From Sphaeroforma sirkka (lineage: Eukaryota; Opisthokonta; Ichthyosporea; Ichthyophonida): DNA of 30,000 bases. Below, in pieces: positions 1 to 10,566 of this stretch. The stretch spans positions 1-30,000 of the forward strand of contig LUCW03002673.1 of the NCBI GenBank assembly GCA_001586965.3, given 5' to 3'. Each line of letters opens with the position of its first letter. Position 1 is the stretch's first letter. The translations under genes and the position numbers were made by a program. The notes under the pieces are model-generated. The model searched no databases and was not told the origin of the DNA. It saw only the letters and a list, made by a program, of their open reading frames with translations.

Positions 1-74
1 TTCAGTTAAATAATAGTTACAGTAGTGTACTGCTTCTAGACTGTCTGACATCGATTTACTATCCAGCAAATACT

Positions 75-2122
75 ATGGCTAAGGGTACTTCTAAAGGCAA
101 GGGAGCCGCCAGCTCTAAGCCTGCTAAGCCTGCCGAGGTTCCTGAGGTCCCTGTGGAAACACCTAGCCTGTCCGGAGTTGAGCCTGCCGAGGATACCTGT
201 TGGGGAAGCAAATTCTGAGGTTGGTACAGAGGATTATTCTGAGGATGACCTGTCGGATCCTAAAGCCTTGGAAGAAGAGGTATCTACTACTCACCGCGGA
301 AAGGCTCGCCAGCGTCCGTGTATCACCTAGGAGTGAAGCTCAGGACCCCAGCTTGCCCCCCCCTGACCACGTGCCGTCAAATATTGGGGATAAACGTCGA
401 AAGGCTGGAAAATTCGTGGATACGAATGTCGGGGACATTATAACTCCACATCTAAAGGACACTCCAGCACAAATCCGGCGTGAAAAGGAAGTATTGACCT
501 GTCCGAAAATTTCGGTTTCGCCATCGATGGAGAAGCCATTCCCAAATCTTGGGGCCGAAGCTGAGGACGCCATAACTCGACAACGAGTGGTTGGATCCTC
601 TCAATCTCGACGCCAATTGAACTGCACTGAAGCGCTCTTGAAGGAGCTAGCGGCAGCAGCAGTTGTGGACCCCTCTATCGTGTCCCACTTGGCTGATATT
701 CTTCCTATACCGAAGAAGAAAAAAAATTCGGGCCGGGTTACACCCGAGACCTACTGGTTTACCAGCCAGTATGTTTACCACTAAGTCAGTTACCACTGGC
801 GAGACAGATAATATTTCAAAATTTAATCTCTATAGCTCTGATGCTACCATCGACCATCCTCTTGACAAACCTAACCCCTGTCAGAGGATATGATCGTATG
901 GAACTCGATGAGGCTTACCATCCTCGTAATATCGACCCTCATTTGCCAACCAACCCTGGTAATCACGATTTTGGCAATCGCTACACCAGTACCTCGTTAG
1001 AGAGTTCCCGCTCTAATCCTGAGGATGAGGAAGTGAGAACCAGACATACTCGTCTCAGGCTATTACGCTCTGGTATGCAAGTCCTTGAGGACCGTCTATT
1101 GAATGACTCTGACCTTGACGATAGGAAAGCGGATAACATTCGCTATCTAATCGATAACAAGAGAAAGGAAATAGACACCATCTTGGCACTAGCAGCCCGT
1201 AGCACTGAGCATGAGCCTCGTGAACACTTAGAACCAAGCTTTATAAAGCAGCTAGGTAACGCGCAGGCTGAGGTCGATTTCTCTACTAATGAGAGTACAG
1301 TGGAGACACTGAAGGCCTTCGACCAACTTGGCATGAGTCTGCCAGCCTTAGGGATAAGCAGATGATGAATGCCTTTATTCATTTCTGTGAGCCAGGTGAA
1401 TGGCGAACTATCTTGAAGGCTCATGAGCCCAACTGGAAAGCCCTACCCTGGCACCAGTTGCGTGATAATATACTTAACACCTTTTTTTTGAAGATGCACG
1501 TGACCGTGAACTTCTAGAGTCTCGCAAGTTCTTTGCGAACGATACCACTATTCGAGGTGCTCTAGCTCATATGACAGTATATGAATACTCGGATGGGTGG
1601 TCGTACCTATACTGGCGAATATTTATTAATTTGTCAGATGATGGAGACTCTGGGAGCTAACCTCTTTAAGAAAGTCAATGATGACATCATCGCCTATGGT
1701 GATTTGCGATCTATGCCTTGGTCTGTCTTTGAGAAGATAGTACACAAGCATACCAATTCCTCTACTAGAGTACTTAGTACCACGAGCTACACCCAGCCCA
1801 CTAAGCGAAACGCAGTAGAGACTAATACTGCGCGTAGTACTAAGAAACCTCGCACTACTACTGGAGGGGGGTACTGGCTCTACTTCTACCGAACCGAAAG
1901 GTGATAAGAAGGTGAGAGCGCCTTGCAAGAAGTGTGGTTACAACCTCACAAAACGTAATGGCAAGTGGAATGGTAGACACGACCCTGTTAAGTGTGCACC
2001 AGGCAAGCCAGATTTTGGACACTATATGAAAGAGTGTGCTACTTTGCAAGGGTACCAACGGTTGGCACAAAGAGGATTGCAAGGACTTACCAGACGTCCA
2101 AGTTAAGCACTGACAGTACCAT
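75..2122 (+). pseudogene. Degraded gag-like region of Ty3/gypsy element
   Basis: This is the likely capsid-region precursor of the element, upstream of protease. A start codon at 75 opens a Lys/Ala/Pro-rich N-terminus (begins MAKGTSKGKGAAS). The frame is lost near 200 and coding potential continues in shifted pieces at 200-784, 841-1365, about 1360-1515 and 1581-1904. The 841-1365 piece is rich in Arg, Glu and Asp and has a helical, coiled-coil look. Near the 3' end (1912-2020) lies CKKC, followed 14 residues later by H and 4 residues later by C, which resembles a zinc knuckle with an enlarged loop. Another frame at about 2041-2105 holds a second Cys/His cluster (NGWHKEDC). The gag assignment rests on position and these Cys/His clusters, since no capsid motif is recognised. 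The breaks look like small indels. Confidence 0.6.
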
Positions 2123-2226
2123 ATGTGTGCACTAGAGCAAGATTATGAGAAAATGTTCAATAAAATCTATACCAAAGGAGATGAACGTATCTTTCAAACA
2201 GTTTTCGTAAATGGAGAAAAAAGGTT

Positions 2227-3090
2227 ATGGCACTATTTGATCCAGGGGCTGAAGTCTCTGCTATCTCACGCCGAGTAGCCTACGCTACAGATATGGCTGT
2301 CCATAACGAAACAACTGATTCAATCTTGGGAAATGGCAAAGTTACTACTTGCGAACAAGCCATTGACTATGCACACATAATGCTGTCAGATAGAAGAGAA
2401 GTGAAGACTCACCTAATCGTTACTGACATGTCTCAGAAATACGATTTAATTATAGGTATGACTGATCTTCTCAGTTTAGGTATAACACTCACTGGTCTGC
2501 CTAATGGGCTAGACCCGAATAAAGATCAGTCAGATGATAATATGTTAAAGATACCTAAACCTCCGGAAGGTGAAGCAAAGGATATGATTCCGCACTTCAC
2601 CGATATAATTATGGACTTAATTATACAAAACAGGAAGATTGCAATAACTGACTGGTGTATGTTTAAGTTTTCTAATGGGTACGTTAGACTTGACTTAACA
2701 AACGTCGACTTCTCTAAGTTAAAGTGTCCTTCACATAACTACGTGAGTTGGAGACACAAAGACGTTGTCAAAACCCAAATCGAAGATTGGTTAAAACAGG
2801 GTCTAATTGAAATCAATTATGATGCAACCCCAGTTAACTTAGCTCTCTTAGCGGTCGATCAATATAAATCTGATGGAACGTTTAGTAAAACAAGAGTAGT
2901 ACTAGACCTGTCGCCAATCAACAAACTAATTCCGCAACATAGTTTTCCCTTACCTAAGATAAGCGAGATACTACGCAAAATGGAGGGTGCGACTATCTTT
3001 TCCAAGATAGACTTAAAAGCTGCATTCCATCAACTACAGATATATGAGCCTCATAGGAAATACTTTTCCTTTACTTGGCAAGGTAATTAG
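2227..3090 (+). pseudogene. Ty3/gypsy pol: protease and N-terminal reverse transcriptase
   Basis: The 287-residue open stretch begins with an aspartic protease segment, ALFDPGAEVSAIS. The family signature is D-(S/T)-G-A, so the Pro in the second position is unusual and may inactivate this copy. Residues from about 195 onward are the fingers/palm of a reverse transcriptase, including VVLDLSPINKLI, the FPLPKI segment typical of Ty3-type enzymes, and FSKIDLKAAFHQ, which carries the first catalytic Asp. The frame ends at a TAG (3088-3090) just before YQFKGAPEGL, where Ty3-type proteins usually have Gln. A CAG-to-TAG change is therefore the simplest explanation. The reverse transcriptase continues in the same frame after the stop. 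Confidence 0.9.
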
Positions 3091-3639
3091 TACCAGTTTA
3101 AAGGTGCACCTGAAGGCTTACACATGTTACCTTCTTTCTTCCAACAAGTTATGATGGAACTATTTGCGGACCTGTCGTATAACGTATCAGTCTATTTAGA
3201 TGATATAGTTATCTTTACAAAGACAGCACATGAACATGCTAAACTCGTTAAAGAAGTCTTAAAGCGACTTAATCATGCTAAACTTAAGATTAACGAAGAC
3301 AAGTGTTCTTTTGCTAAAGATACTATACACTTACTTGGCTACAAAGTATCTGCAGCAGGGGCAGAAATTGATCCTGGCAAGAAACAGTTTCTGTTGGATT
3401 TATCAACACCAATTACTGGAAGAGATGTGAACTCTGTGTGTGGGTTTGTTAACTTCTTCTCGGATTCGGTACCGCATCTTTCTCATTACTTAAAGCCTTT
3501 CAGTCACCTACGGCTGCACAAAGGACCTTTGGGAAAGCTTTGGACTAAAGAATGTGATGATGCATTTAAACTAGTCAAAAGTAAAGTAATGGACGCACCC
3601 ATCATGCAGTACCCTGTGGATGGTGTCCCATTCAAGTAG
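3091..3639 (+). pseudogene. Ty3/gypsy pol: reverse transcriptase palm and thumb
   Basis: This continues the reverse transcriptase in frame after the TAG at 3088-3090. The catalytic box YLDDIVIFTK is intact, with both Asp residues of the YxDD motif. It is followed by HLLGYKVSAAG, the conserved segment between palm and connection seen in Ty3/gypsy enzymes. The stretch ends (MQYPVDGVPFK then stop) where one missing base shifts the frame just before the RNase H core. Length and motif order are normal for Metaviridae. It would copy element RNA into DNA in the particle, but this copy is broken. Confidence 0.92.
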
Positions 3640-3960
3640 CAACCGACGCTTCAGATCGAGCGGTAGGTGGAGTGCTTTACCAAACGATAAATGGTAAACC
3701 GCGCTACATACAATTCTTTAGCAAGAGTTATAATAAGAGTCAACGGAATTACCCTACCGTTAAACAAGAGCTCCTTGCTATAGTTACTGCGCTAAGACAG
3801 TTTAAAGACTACCTTTATGGAAGTTACTTTACTGTCGCCTGTGATCAAAAAAAAAGTCTTTAACATACTTAAAAGATATGAACCCTGATTCACAGTTGGT
3901 GAGCCGCTGGCATGACATTATTGCCAAGTTCGCTTTTAATATAACACACATCCAGGAATA
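3637..3960 (+). pseudogene. Ty3/gypsy pol: RNase H
   Basis: In the frame that follows the shift, VATDASDRAVGGVLYQ supplies the first catalytic Asp of the retroelement RNase H. SQRNYPTVKQELLAIV supplies the catalytic Glu, and the VACDQK segment supplies the next Asp. The reading frame breaks at a run of nine A bases (3847-3855), after which the expected continuation (around LKDMNPDSQLVSRWHDI) is readable in another frame. A further shift near 3955-3970 precedes the methyltransferase-like domain. The domain removes the RNA strand during reverse transcription. Breaks at homopolymers could be decay or assembly errors. Confidence 0.88.
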
Positions 3961-3978
3961 CATAACCATCTTCCTGAC

Positions 3979-4611
3979 ATGCTCTCTCGACTTGTGCCCG
4001 ACTACCAGAAAACAGTCAAAGAGTTATTTGCAACCGATTGGATACTAAATAAGAAATGGTTTAACCTCGCTCAATCACGATGGGGTCCATTTACTGTTGA
4101 TATGTTCGCCGCAGAACATAACAAACAGGTTTCTGAATATAGGTCGTTGACTCATCCTAAAGGTGATGCATTTCAGCTTGACTTATCAAAGCATAATGCG
4201 TGGGCTAACCCACCTTGTCAACTTATCGCACAGTTGTTAAATTATGTTAATATTACTAAATCTACCATTACGCTGTGTTGTCCCTTACGTAACTCCGACC
4301 CATGGATACGTGATTTAATTAATATGATTCAAGACGAACCTATTTATGTCGACCGTGAAACTGACACGTTCTTGTATCAGGGATCCTATTCTATTAAGAA
4401 GACGCCTTGGAAACACACCATTGTTTGTCGCATCGGTCCTGCAGGTACCACTAAGTGGAAACCCTCAACCGAATTCTTAGCTAAACTAGAGGAGTCTAAA
4501 GAGTTTGAACAAAAGCTCAAGACTCGTACAACACATGCACCCAACAAGATTGCAGTCGAGGTAATGCCGATTGAAACGGCATTAGATCGTAAAAAACATG
4601 GAACTAGCTAA
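3979..4611 (+). pseudogene. Dam-like (DIRS-type) methyltransferase-like domain in Ty3/gypsy pol
   Basis: The 210-residue open stretch sits between RNase H and integrase, where Ty3/gypsy elements normally have only a short tether. It contains WGPFTVDMFAAEHN, a Y-x-S segment, NAWANPPCQLIAQLL and ITLCCPL followed by DPWIRDL. This order (D-x-F-A-x3-N, then NPP, then a hydrophobic strand ending in P) matches my knowledge of the Dam-like adenine-methyltransferase domain that follows RNase H in DIRS-type retrotransposons. The NPPC is at the position of the D/N-PP-Y/F/W catalytic motif. No AdoMet-binding FxGxG is obvious, so catalytic activity is doubtful. The C-terminal 60 residues are charged and unassigned. 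Confidence 0.65.
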
Positions 4612-5082
4612 GGCCATGGATCAAAGACTCAAAACTCTAAGAGAACCTGAAGCTCGCACTCAACTACTTAAAGCGCTGCTTAAAGAACAGCCAGGAGTTG
4701 CGAAACAACTGAAGAAGATACTTCAACAATCCAATGTTGTCAATTATGTATCTCAGGACTCTACCCTCCTGATACTGAGGTTGCCCTTTCCAACAGGACT
4801 ATGGTTCATCCAGCCAGCGTTACGCAGAATCTGACTGACTTAGAGGAGCTCGAAAGTAGAGTTAAAATTATACATAATTTAACGCATCGAGCATATGAGC
4901 ATACTTATAAAATGGCTATTCGTGCAGGGCTTGATCACCCGGCGCTGAAAGAAACCATACGTGAAGTATACCGACGCTGTACTGATTGTGAAAAGAACCA
5001 GATCAAGCGATACGGTTGGGCACCCCTAAAAAAGTGTGACAGAAGACCAACCGATGCGCCGAGTCATAGTCGATTTGGTTAA
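4598..5082 (+). pseudogene. Ty3/gypsy integrase: tether and HHCC zinc-binding domain
   Basis: Two overlapping open pieces cover a Lys/Leu-rich tether (4598-4834, helical, with QLLKALLKEQPG) and the integrase zinc-binding domain (4801-5082). The zinc ligands are visible as HNLTH (H-x3-H) and, about 40 residues later, CTDC (C-x2-C), the usual HHCC arrangement. The first residues MVHP are probably not a true start, because pol is normally one polyprotein. The reading frame shifts again near 5036 into the catalytic core. Confidence 0.82.
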
Positions 5083-5480
5083 ACTCCCGCGATCCAAGCA
5101 TACTGGCGATGTATATATCTGTCATTTCTTATGTGTGGCTTCGGGCTATAACTTGCTTTATGCAATACCGAACAAACGTCCACAAACAGTGGCAGAATTA
5201 TGCTATCACGTCTTCAATGACTTCGGTTTCCCCGAGTACTATGTTCTGATAACGGTAGTGAGTTTTGTACCGACGTAATGGAGGCACTTATACTCGTATC
5301 AGGCATGACCCATAGGCGTGGTGTTCGCTTACAAACCTCAAACGCAGGGTGCAAATGAGACACGTCATAGAGAACTTAAGAAACTCTTGCGTACCGCACT
5401 AGACGACGTTGAGGATATGTGGCCTTATCATTTGAAATGGGTTCAGACTCAAATGAATAACTGCATGAATCCTCAAACTG
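5036..5480 (+). pseudogene. Ty3/gypsy integrase catalytic core (DDE)
   Basis: IVDLVKLPRSKHTGD carries the first Asp of the DDE triad. The second Asp lies in a D-N-G-S-E-F segment readable at about 5250-5270, split from the first by a frameshift after FPEYYV. The third acidic residue is the Glu of QTQGANETRHRELKK in the piece starting at 5318. The NFGFP-like NDFGFPEYYV stretch also matches this family. The domain would join element cDNA to chromosomal DNA, but at least two frameshifts make this copy nonfunctional as read. Confidence 0.85.
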
Positions 5481-6119
5481 GAACACTCCGTTTCACTATT
5501 TCTTTGGCCGCTATAGTGAATTACAAGCAACGTTTGATAAAACTGCGCCCGAGAAACACGCTACCCCGTGGCTACAAAAAAAAAGATCGAGCATATGCAG
5601 AACGTTGTTTACCCCTGTTTACTCGAGCACAAGAATCGCGTCCTACTTAAAGCGTATGACCGATGGAATAACACTAAGAACATTGTTCAGTTCAAAGTCG
5701 GCGATTACGTTAACATTATAAATCGAAACGCCAACGTTACCGAACTCTCTTCTAAGACGATAGGACCTTTTGTTATTTCCTACCATGATGAGAAGAGTGA
5801 TACTTACGAAGTGAATAACATTGATGGTACTAGCGCAACCAATCTAGGCACTCACCGTATCCCTACCTCCGAACTCTCATTCGCTCGCTCATTTGATTCT
5901 GATATACCAGTTATGGAGTCACAAGTCAAAGATATAATTGATAAAACATCCGAAGACGGTTACACTTACTACAAGACCCGTTTCATGGATGGGACAGTAG
6001 CTTGGCTAACCTCCGATGCATTTCGTGAATCTCGCGACTTTCTTCGTATCTTTAATAAGAAATGGAATAAGCGTTTACATAAGAACACACGAGATAAACG
6101 AAAAGGTTTCCTCAGGTGA
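5481..6119 (+). pseudogene. Integrase C-terminus with GPF module and chromodomain-like tail
   Basis: The end of the integrase is readable in two overlapping pieces (to 5650, then 5568-6119), with the frame changing at a run of eight A bases near 5576-5583. FKVGDYVNI is followed by KTIGPFVISYHD, the GPY/F module. About 60 residues later, VKDIIDKTSEDGYTYYKTRF followed by MDGTVAWL resembles a chromodomain (three strands with Tyr and Trp) before a basic C-terminal helix. GPY/F plus a chromodomain marks the chromovirus branch of Ty3/gypsy elements, where it steers integration toward particular chromatin. The chromodomain call is by pattern only. Confidence 0.65.
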
Positions 6120-6343
6120 CTACAAACCCTGACGGATCTGAAATTCCCTATTTGCCACCTACTTCCTACGTGACTAAACTTTCTGATCTGCTTACCAACA
6201 GTGCAGAAAATTGTTCAAACTTACTTACTAATGAAGAACAGCCTTTGGCTATTACCTTACCAAATAATAAACGTAAGGCGCCTACATCGGAAATGGTTAC
6301 TGGACCAAATGCTAAACGACATAGAGTACAACATGAGTCTTGA
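6116..6343 (+). pseudogene. C-terminal extension of Ty3/gypsy pol or small extra frame
   Basis: A 75-codon open frame overlaps the end of the integrase piece by 4 bases. It opens on GTG rather than ATG, so it is more likely a shifted continuation of pol than a separate gene. It ends in basic clusters (NNKRKAPTSEM and NAKRHRV) that resemble nuclear-localisation signals. No family is recognised. Confidence 0.4.
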
Positions 6344-6455
6344 ACTCGTACATATAGGCACATACTTACTCGATAAGTCATGACCGAAACCGTTTTTTAC
6401 TTTGGTTTTCGCTTTACCAACTAGATCGTATCTTAACGTACGTTCGTAGTTCTAA

Positions 6456-6468
6456 AAGCTACTGGGGG
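6456..6468 (+). promoter_or_regulatory. Probable polypurine tract and 3' LTR boundary
   Basis: The sequence AAGCTACTGGGGG ends just before CTATGTAGAAATACGG. A G-rich tract of the form ACTGGGGG immediately before a TG dinucleotide is typical of the plus-strand primer of Ty3/gypsy elements. It places the start of the 3' LTR at about 6472 (TGTAGAAAT). The 5' LTR lies before base 1, so the repeat cannot be confirmed here. Confidence 0.55.
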
Positions 6469-6471
6469 CTA

Positions 6472-7090
6472 TGTAGAAATACGGCCTCCGGTCAGTCTAA
6501 AATATCAAGATCAATTGAGATAATACATTGGTTTTTTATTTGTATTTTAAATAATTTAGTACAAGCTCTTTTTCCAATATTTCCAAAGTGTTCTAAATTC
6601 ACTTTGATGGCTCCAATAGCCTGAGTATTTGGTATGACTCATCTACTTGGACCTATTTGAGACATTAGTAGATGTAGGATATTATAAACTAAATTTTATA
6701 ATCTCCGAACTACTACTTATAGATTTTGGTCCTCCCGCCAATCTCCAAAATCCAATAAGTCTTTTTTTTTTTTTTTTAACTTTTCTTCAGATGGAACTTT
6801 ATTTATATCAGCTAATGTATTAACGTGACTTACGTTATTATGTCTATTTACAAATTAGGCAAGTGGTCATGAACACTTAGTACTTCTAGTGAAAATTATT
6901 CAATAAAGAACAGCTAGAGGTACGCCCTGTGTGATCGAGGATATTTAGGCTCTTAACAAGAGGCAGTCCCGATCATTCTTACACAAGCTACCACTGCTAA
7001 ATCCTAACTGACTAAATTGTATTTTAGTTTAATATAGTTTGAAACCTAGTAATTTCCATCGAAGTTTACAGTATGTTACAATGTATGAAC
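6472..7090 (+). mobile_element. Probable 3' LTR of the Ty3/gypsy element (right end uncertain)
   Basis: This AT-rich noncoding stretch follows the polypurine tract. It includes the left copy of the 260-bp direct repeat (6621-6882). The right boundary is not visible, because the partner 5' LTR is outside the window and the LINE-like segment starts just beyond. The AATAAA at 6902-6907 could act in transcript end formation. Confidence 0.4.
6621..6882. repeat. 260-bp direct repeat, left copy
   Basis: The stretch from CCTGAGTATTTGG to TCATGAACAC recurs at 10031-10294 in the same orientation. By eye about nine in ten positions agree, with a poly-T length difference in the middle. It lies within the presumed 3' LTR. 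Confidence 0.9.
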
Positions 7091-7104
7091 ATATGGTATG
7101 GCTC

Positions 7105-10028
7105 TCATAGTCGCTGTAGTGGTTCAAGAAAGATTGATGGGAAAAAGTGGTCAGTAAATTCCCGTTTGAAGCTTGGGCCAAGTGAGTCGACAATGGAAGA
7201 TATGCGCTGAGTCAATTCGGGCCGGTGTTGACAAAACACGGATACTATCGAATGTTCTATATATTCGCTTGCTGACCTACTAAATAGAGTACCCACCTCT
7301 GTGGTACGGATCGGGTCTGCACCGTGTAGTGCCGCGGAATGGGTTAGTGTAGAGTATGAAATACCGAGAAGGACCAGGTTATTCGTCATAATCCGGTCGA
7401 GGAGCAAGGATGGGGCTAAGCCAATGCCGCACCAGACCACGGATGAATTTGGTATGTGTTGGCTGGCCTGTATCGGAAGTATCATAGGCGGAACCAACAA
7501 TTGGGGAACACCTGTTGATGTGTCAAGGATGGGTTAGGGTACGGTGGCTCTTCAACATGCTGGAGAAAAGATCCAAGGAGTTCGTGGAGGGTCCAGATAC
7601 CGTGGAAGTCGTGGCACTCTTGTAATTGCTGAAGAAGGTCAGAGCCAATGGGCGGCAGTTTTGGACCTACCAGGATGCGTCGAATCAGTTGTTGGATGCA
7701 GGTAAAGTGGCTGGTAGTGAACTTGTGGCTACCGGGGCAGACAGGGCAGAGACAGCCGTCGGTGCGGTAGTCGATCAATGTGAACATGTACGTATTCGTT
7801 ACAATCATAGCACAGAGTCGGGTTGGTGTAGACTCGAAGCAGCGATTGAAGCTATCGTATCTGGCTGAGTCTCGGTTTGAGGTTGGCGTTTTACTCATAA
7901 CCAGTTGGTAGTAGTATTGGCGCTGGGCCATTGCCGCGATCTCCTTGTTGGACCAACATTTTGTTGAGTTCTTCCTGATGTCGTCACAGCGTTGGCGGAT
8001 GGCTACATGGTGGGGTGTACGCCCGGCCGCGGTTTTGTGTACAATTTTCAGGTGAGCATAGATACTGTACGGGAAGCGCAGTGATGGTTTGTCGTGGGCC
8101 CAGGCGGGTTGCGTCAGAGGGGTGAGTGAATTTGTGCTAGCCATTGAGTCGATTTGTATTCCCAGGCAACCTCCGAGGTAGTCCGCGAATGGTCGCGCGG
8201 GGAGCAGGCCGCAAAAGTAAAGTAAGTTTGTTTAATGTTTGGGAAACCGAGGGTATTTAGTGCCCGTGATGATGGCTGCTGCGTGGATGAGTGCCGAGTT
8301 AAAGCGCTCGAACAGGGGGTCCAACGCATCCTTCCATACAGGCAGAGCCCAGGCAATAATGTTCAGCCCATATATAGCCGTGGATAGAATGAATATTCTG
8401 AACATCACCAGTCGGTTGCGCGGGTGTCGCCAGCTGAAGCCATGGAAGCCATAAGCGCGGAAAGAGGCGATACTCAGTGACAATGCTGCAACCAGAGATT
8501 CCATATGTCTGGCGAGGTTGATTCCTGGTACTCCGTGAGAGAGTGGGAACCCCAGATATCTGGAGTGTTTCGGTTCGGTATGTGTGGGCGCCATCTTCAG
8601 GGGGAGGTAACGTGTGTTCCAAGGTGCGTCTGCAAGCGTCGGCGTGATAAGCTCACCATTTATACGGAGGGTTGGCGCCGCGTGTCGCAAGTCGGTAGAT
8701 CGTACTCGGGGTTTAATGACACCCTGTTCGAGGCCAGATTTGCGTCCCCACGCATCAATGTTATCTAAGAAGGGCTGGAGCGAAACCGATCGAGGGGCTT
8801 GGATCCGTGTGTCGTCAACAAATAAATAAGAGCGGAGAAACTTGGGACGAAATTGTGCTAGCGTGACAGCTAAGGAATCCATGTAGATACTAAAGAGCTG
8901 GAGGCCGACGATTGAGCCTTGTAGGATGCCATTCGTTCTATGGAAGATAGACGAGAGCGTGCCGCGGTATGTCACTCGGGTAGGGACCCTCCCAAACAGC
9001 GCGCGAAGGCAGTTGATCTAGTTTTCGGGCATTCCAACGTGGCGCAGAAGTACCCATAGGCGTGGGAGAGCGACCTTGTCGTATGCCTTGGTTATGCCCA
9101 GACAGATGTCGTTCCACTCCTCTTCTGACTGTGTCTCAGATTCCATGGCGGCAAGTGCTTGGGTATGACAGGAGTACCGTGATATGAAGCCAGCTTGGGT
9201 AGCATGGGTAGCAGAGCCGGGGTGGCTCGTAATCAGATTAAGAAAGCACTTTTCAAAGATGCATCTGACTATTTGCGCAAGCGTGATGGGGCGGAAGTCG
9301 GCGGGGGAGGTGATGTCTGCATCGGCTTTCTTTGGGTGCGCTGTCAAGAGGCTGCAGTTCAGGGCTGCAGGGAAGGTACCCGCCTTCAGTAGCTCGGTGA
9401 ATGCTTCGGCAAGTAGTCTAATCAGTGGGCTATTGGCGTTGGGGCGTTCTAATGTCCGGCGTTCGGTAGAGCGCTCCACTGCGGCCTTCAGGAGAAGGAT
9501 GTGGATTCCGTCGGGGCCAGGTCCCTTATTGGGATAGCGTAGAATTGCCTCCATTACATCGTCGGGGCGTATGGCGGAAGTGACATCAGGAGAGGGTTCG
9601 GTATCCGGTGGAACCACGTACGGGTTTGTAGAGTTGAATAGGGCCTCAAAGTAGCCAGCGAGGGTAGCGCCTGTATCATCGGTACCCGGTATGCAGGGTT
9701 GGCGCGGAGACCGTCGTTGGTACGCAATATCTTTGAACATTTGAGCATTGCTTTGGGCGGTCAGACGTGGGCGGAACGAGTGGTTTGGCAGCCGCTGAAC
9801 CCAGGATCTGTTTAAGTCATAATAGAACCCTCCAAAGATTTGTAAGTTAGTGGCATAGCGCCAGATGCGGTCAAGGATCCGTAGCAGCCCTTCCGATGGT
9901 CCATGTAAAGTGAGATACGACCGTAGTTGGTTCTGATGCGCCCGGATTTCGGCTTGGAATAGTCGCGCGCGGGATTTGTTGCGTAGGTGATACAGTCGAT
10001 GGCGATATCGGTTATATCCATGGGAGGG
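7105..10028 (-). pseudogene. 5'-truncated LINE-like (non-LTR) reverse transcriptase ORF
   Basis: One minus-strand frame runs from about 10028 to 7482 with only two in-frame stops (TAG near 9017, TAA at 8232-8234). After a probable frameshift near 7490 the open frame continues to 7105. Motifs in order: PNKGPGPDGIHILLLKAA, DFRPITLAQIVRCIFEK, QAGFISRYSCHTQALAA, then ITKAYDKVALPRLW (first catalytic Asp), GILQGSIVGLQLFSIYMDSL and LFVDDTRI (the F/Y-ADD box, here VDD). The C-terminal part has a Cys/His cluster (CPVC then H-x2-C), as in many LINE proteins. The N-terminal endonuclease is missing, consistent with 5' truncation during target-primed reverse transcription. The clade cannot be told by eye. 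The segment looks GC-richer than its surroundings. Confidence 0.85.
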
Positions 10029-10030
10029 GA

Positions 10031-10294
10031 GGCCCTGAGTATTTGATATGACTCATTTACTTGGACCTATTTGAGACGATAGTAGATGTAGGATATTGTA
10101 AACTATATTTTATAATCTCTGAACTACTACTTACAGGTTTTAGTCTTCCCGCCAATCTCCAAAATACAATGAGTCTTTTTCTTCTTTTTAACTTTTCTTC
10201 AGATGGAACCTTATTTATATTAGCCAATGTATTAACTTGACTTACGTTCTTATGTCTATCTACAAATTAGGCATGTGGTCATGAACACAGTACG
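10031..10294. repeat. 260-bp direct repeat, right copy
   Basis: This is the second copy of the repeat at 6621-6882, starting immediately where the LINE-like ORF sequence ends. It may be a piece of a second LTR of the same family. Confidence 0.9.
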
Positions 10295-10566
10295 GTTTAG
10301 CATACCGTTTTCTGATTATTCTAATACCTGGAATATTTGGATCCGGACTCAAAACTCAGTATTTGTTGATTCTGCGGTTTTGGCTTTTTGGATTGTTTTT
10401 TTTTTTTGACAATTTGGTCCCTAGACGCTACAGCAATTGGAAAGGCAAGTCAACTGAGTTCAAATCAAACATTGCTGTATTACATACATAAAACAATAAC
10501 AACCTTTAGTTTCAGCATGAAACAATTCTCAAAATCCAAGAATTATCTTTGAAATATCCAAAGGTG
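10295..10566. other. No recognisable feature
   Basis: AT-rich intergenic sequence with short poly-T tracts. I see no gene or repeat here. Confidence 0.5.

Noticed and set aside
3088..9020. In-frame TAG/TAA in reverse transcriptase ORFs as evidence of a reassigned stop codon
   Set aside because: The intact host gene has no internal TAG or TAA and ends with TAA, and the retroelements also carry frameshifts, so ordinary decay explains the stops.
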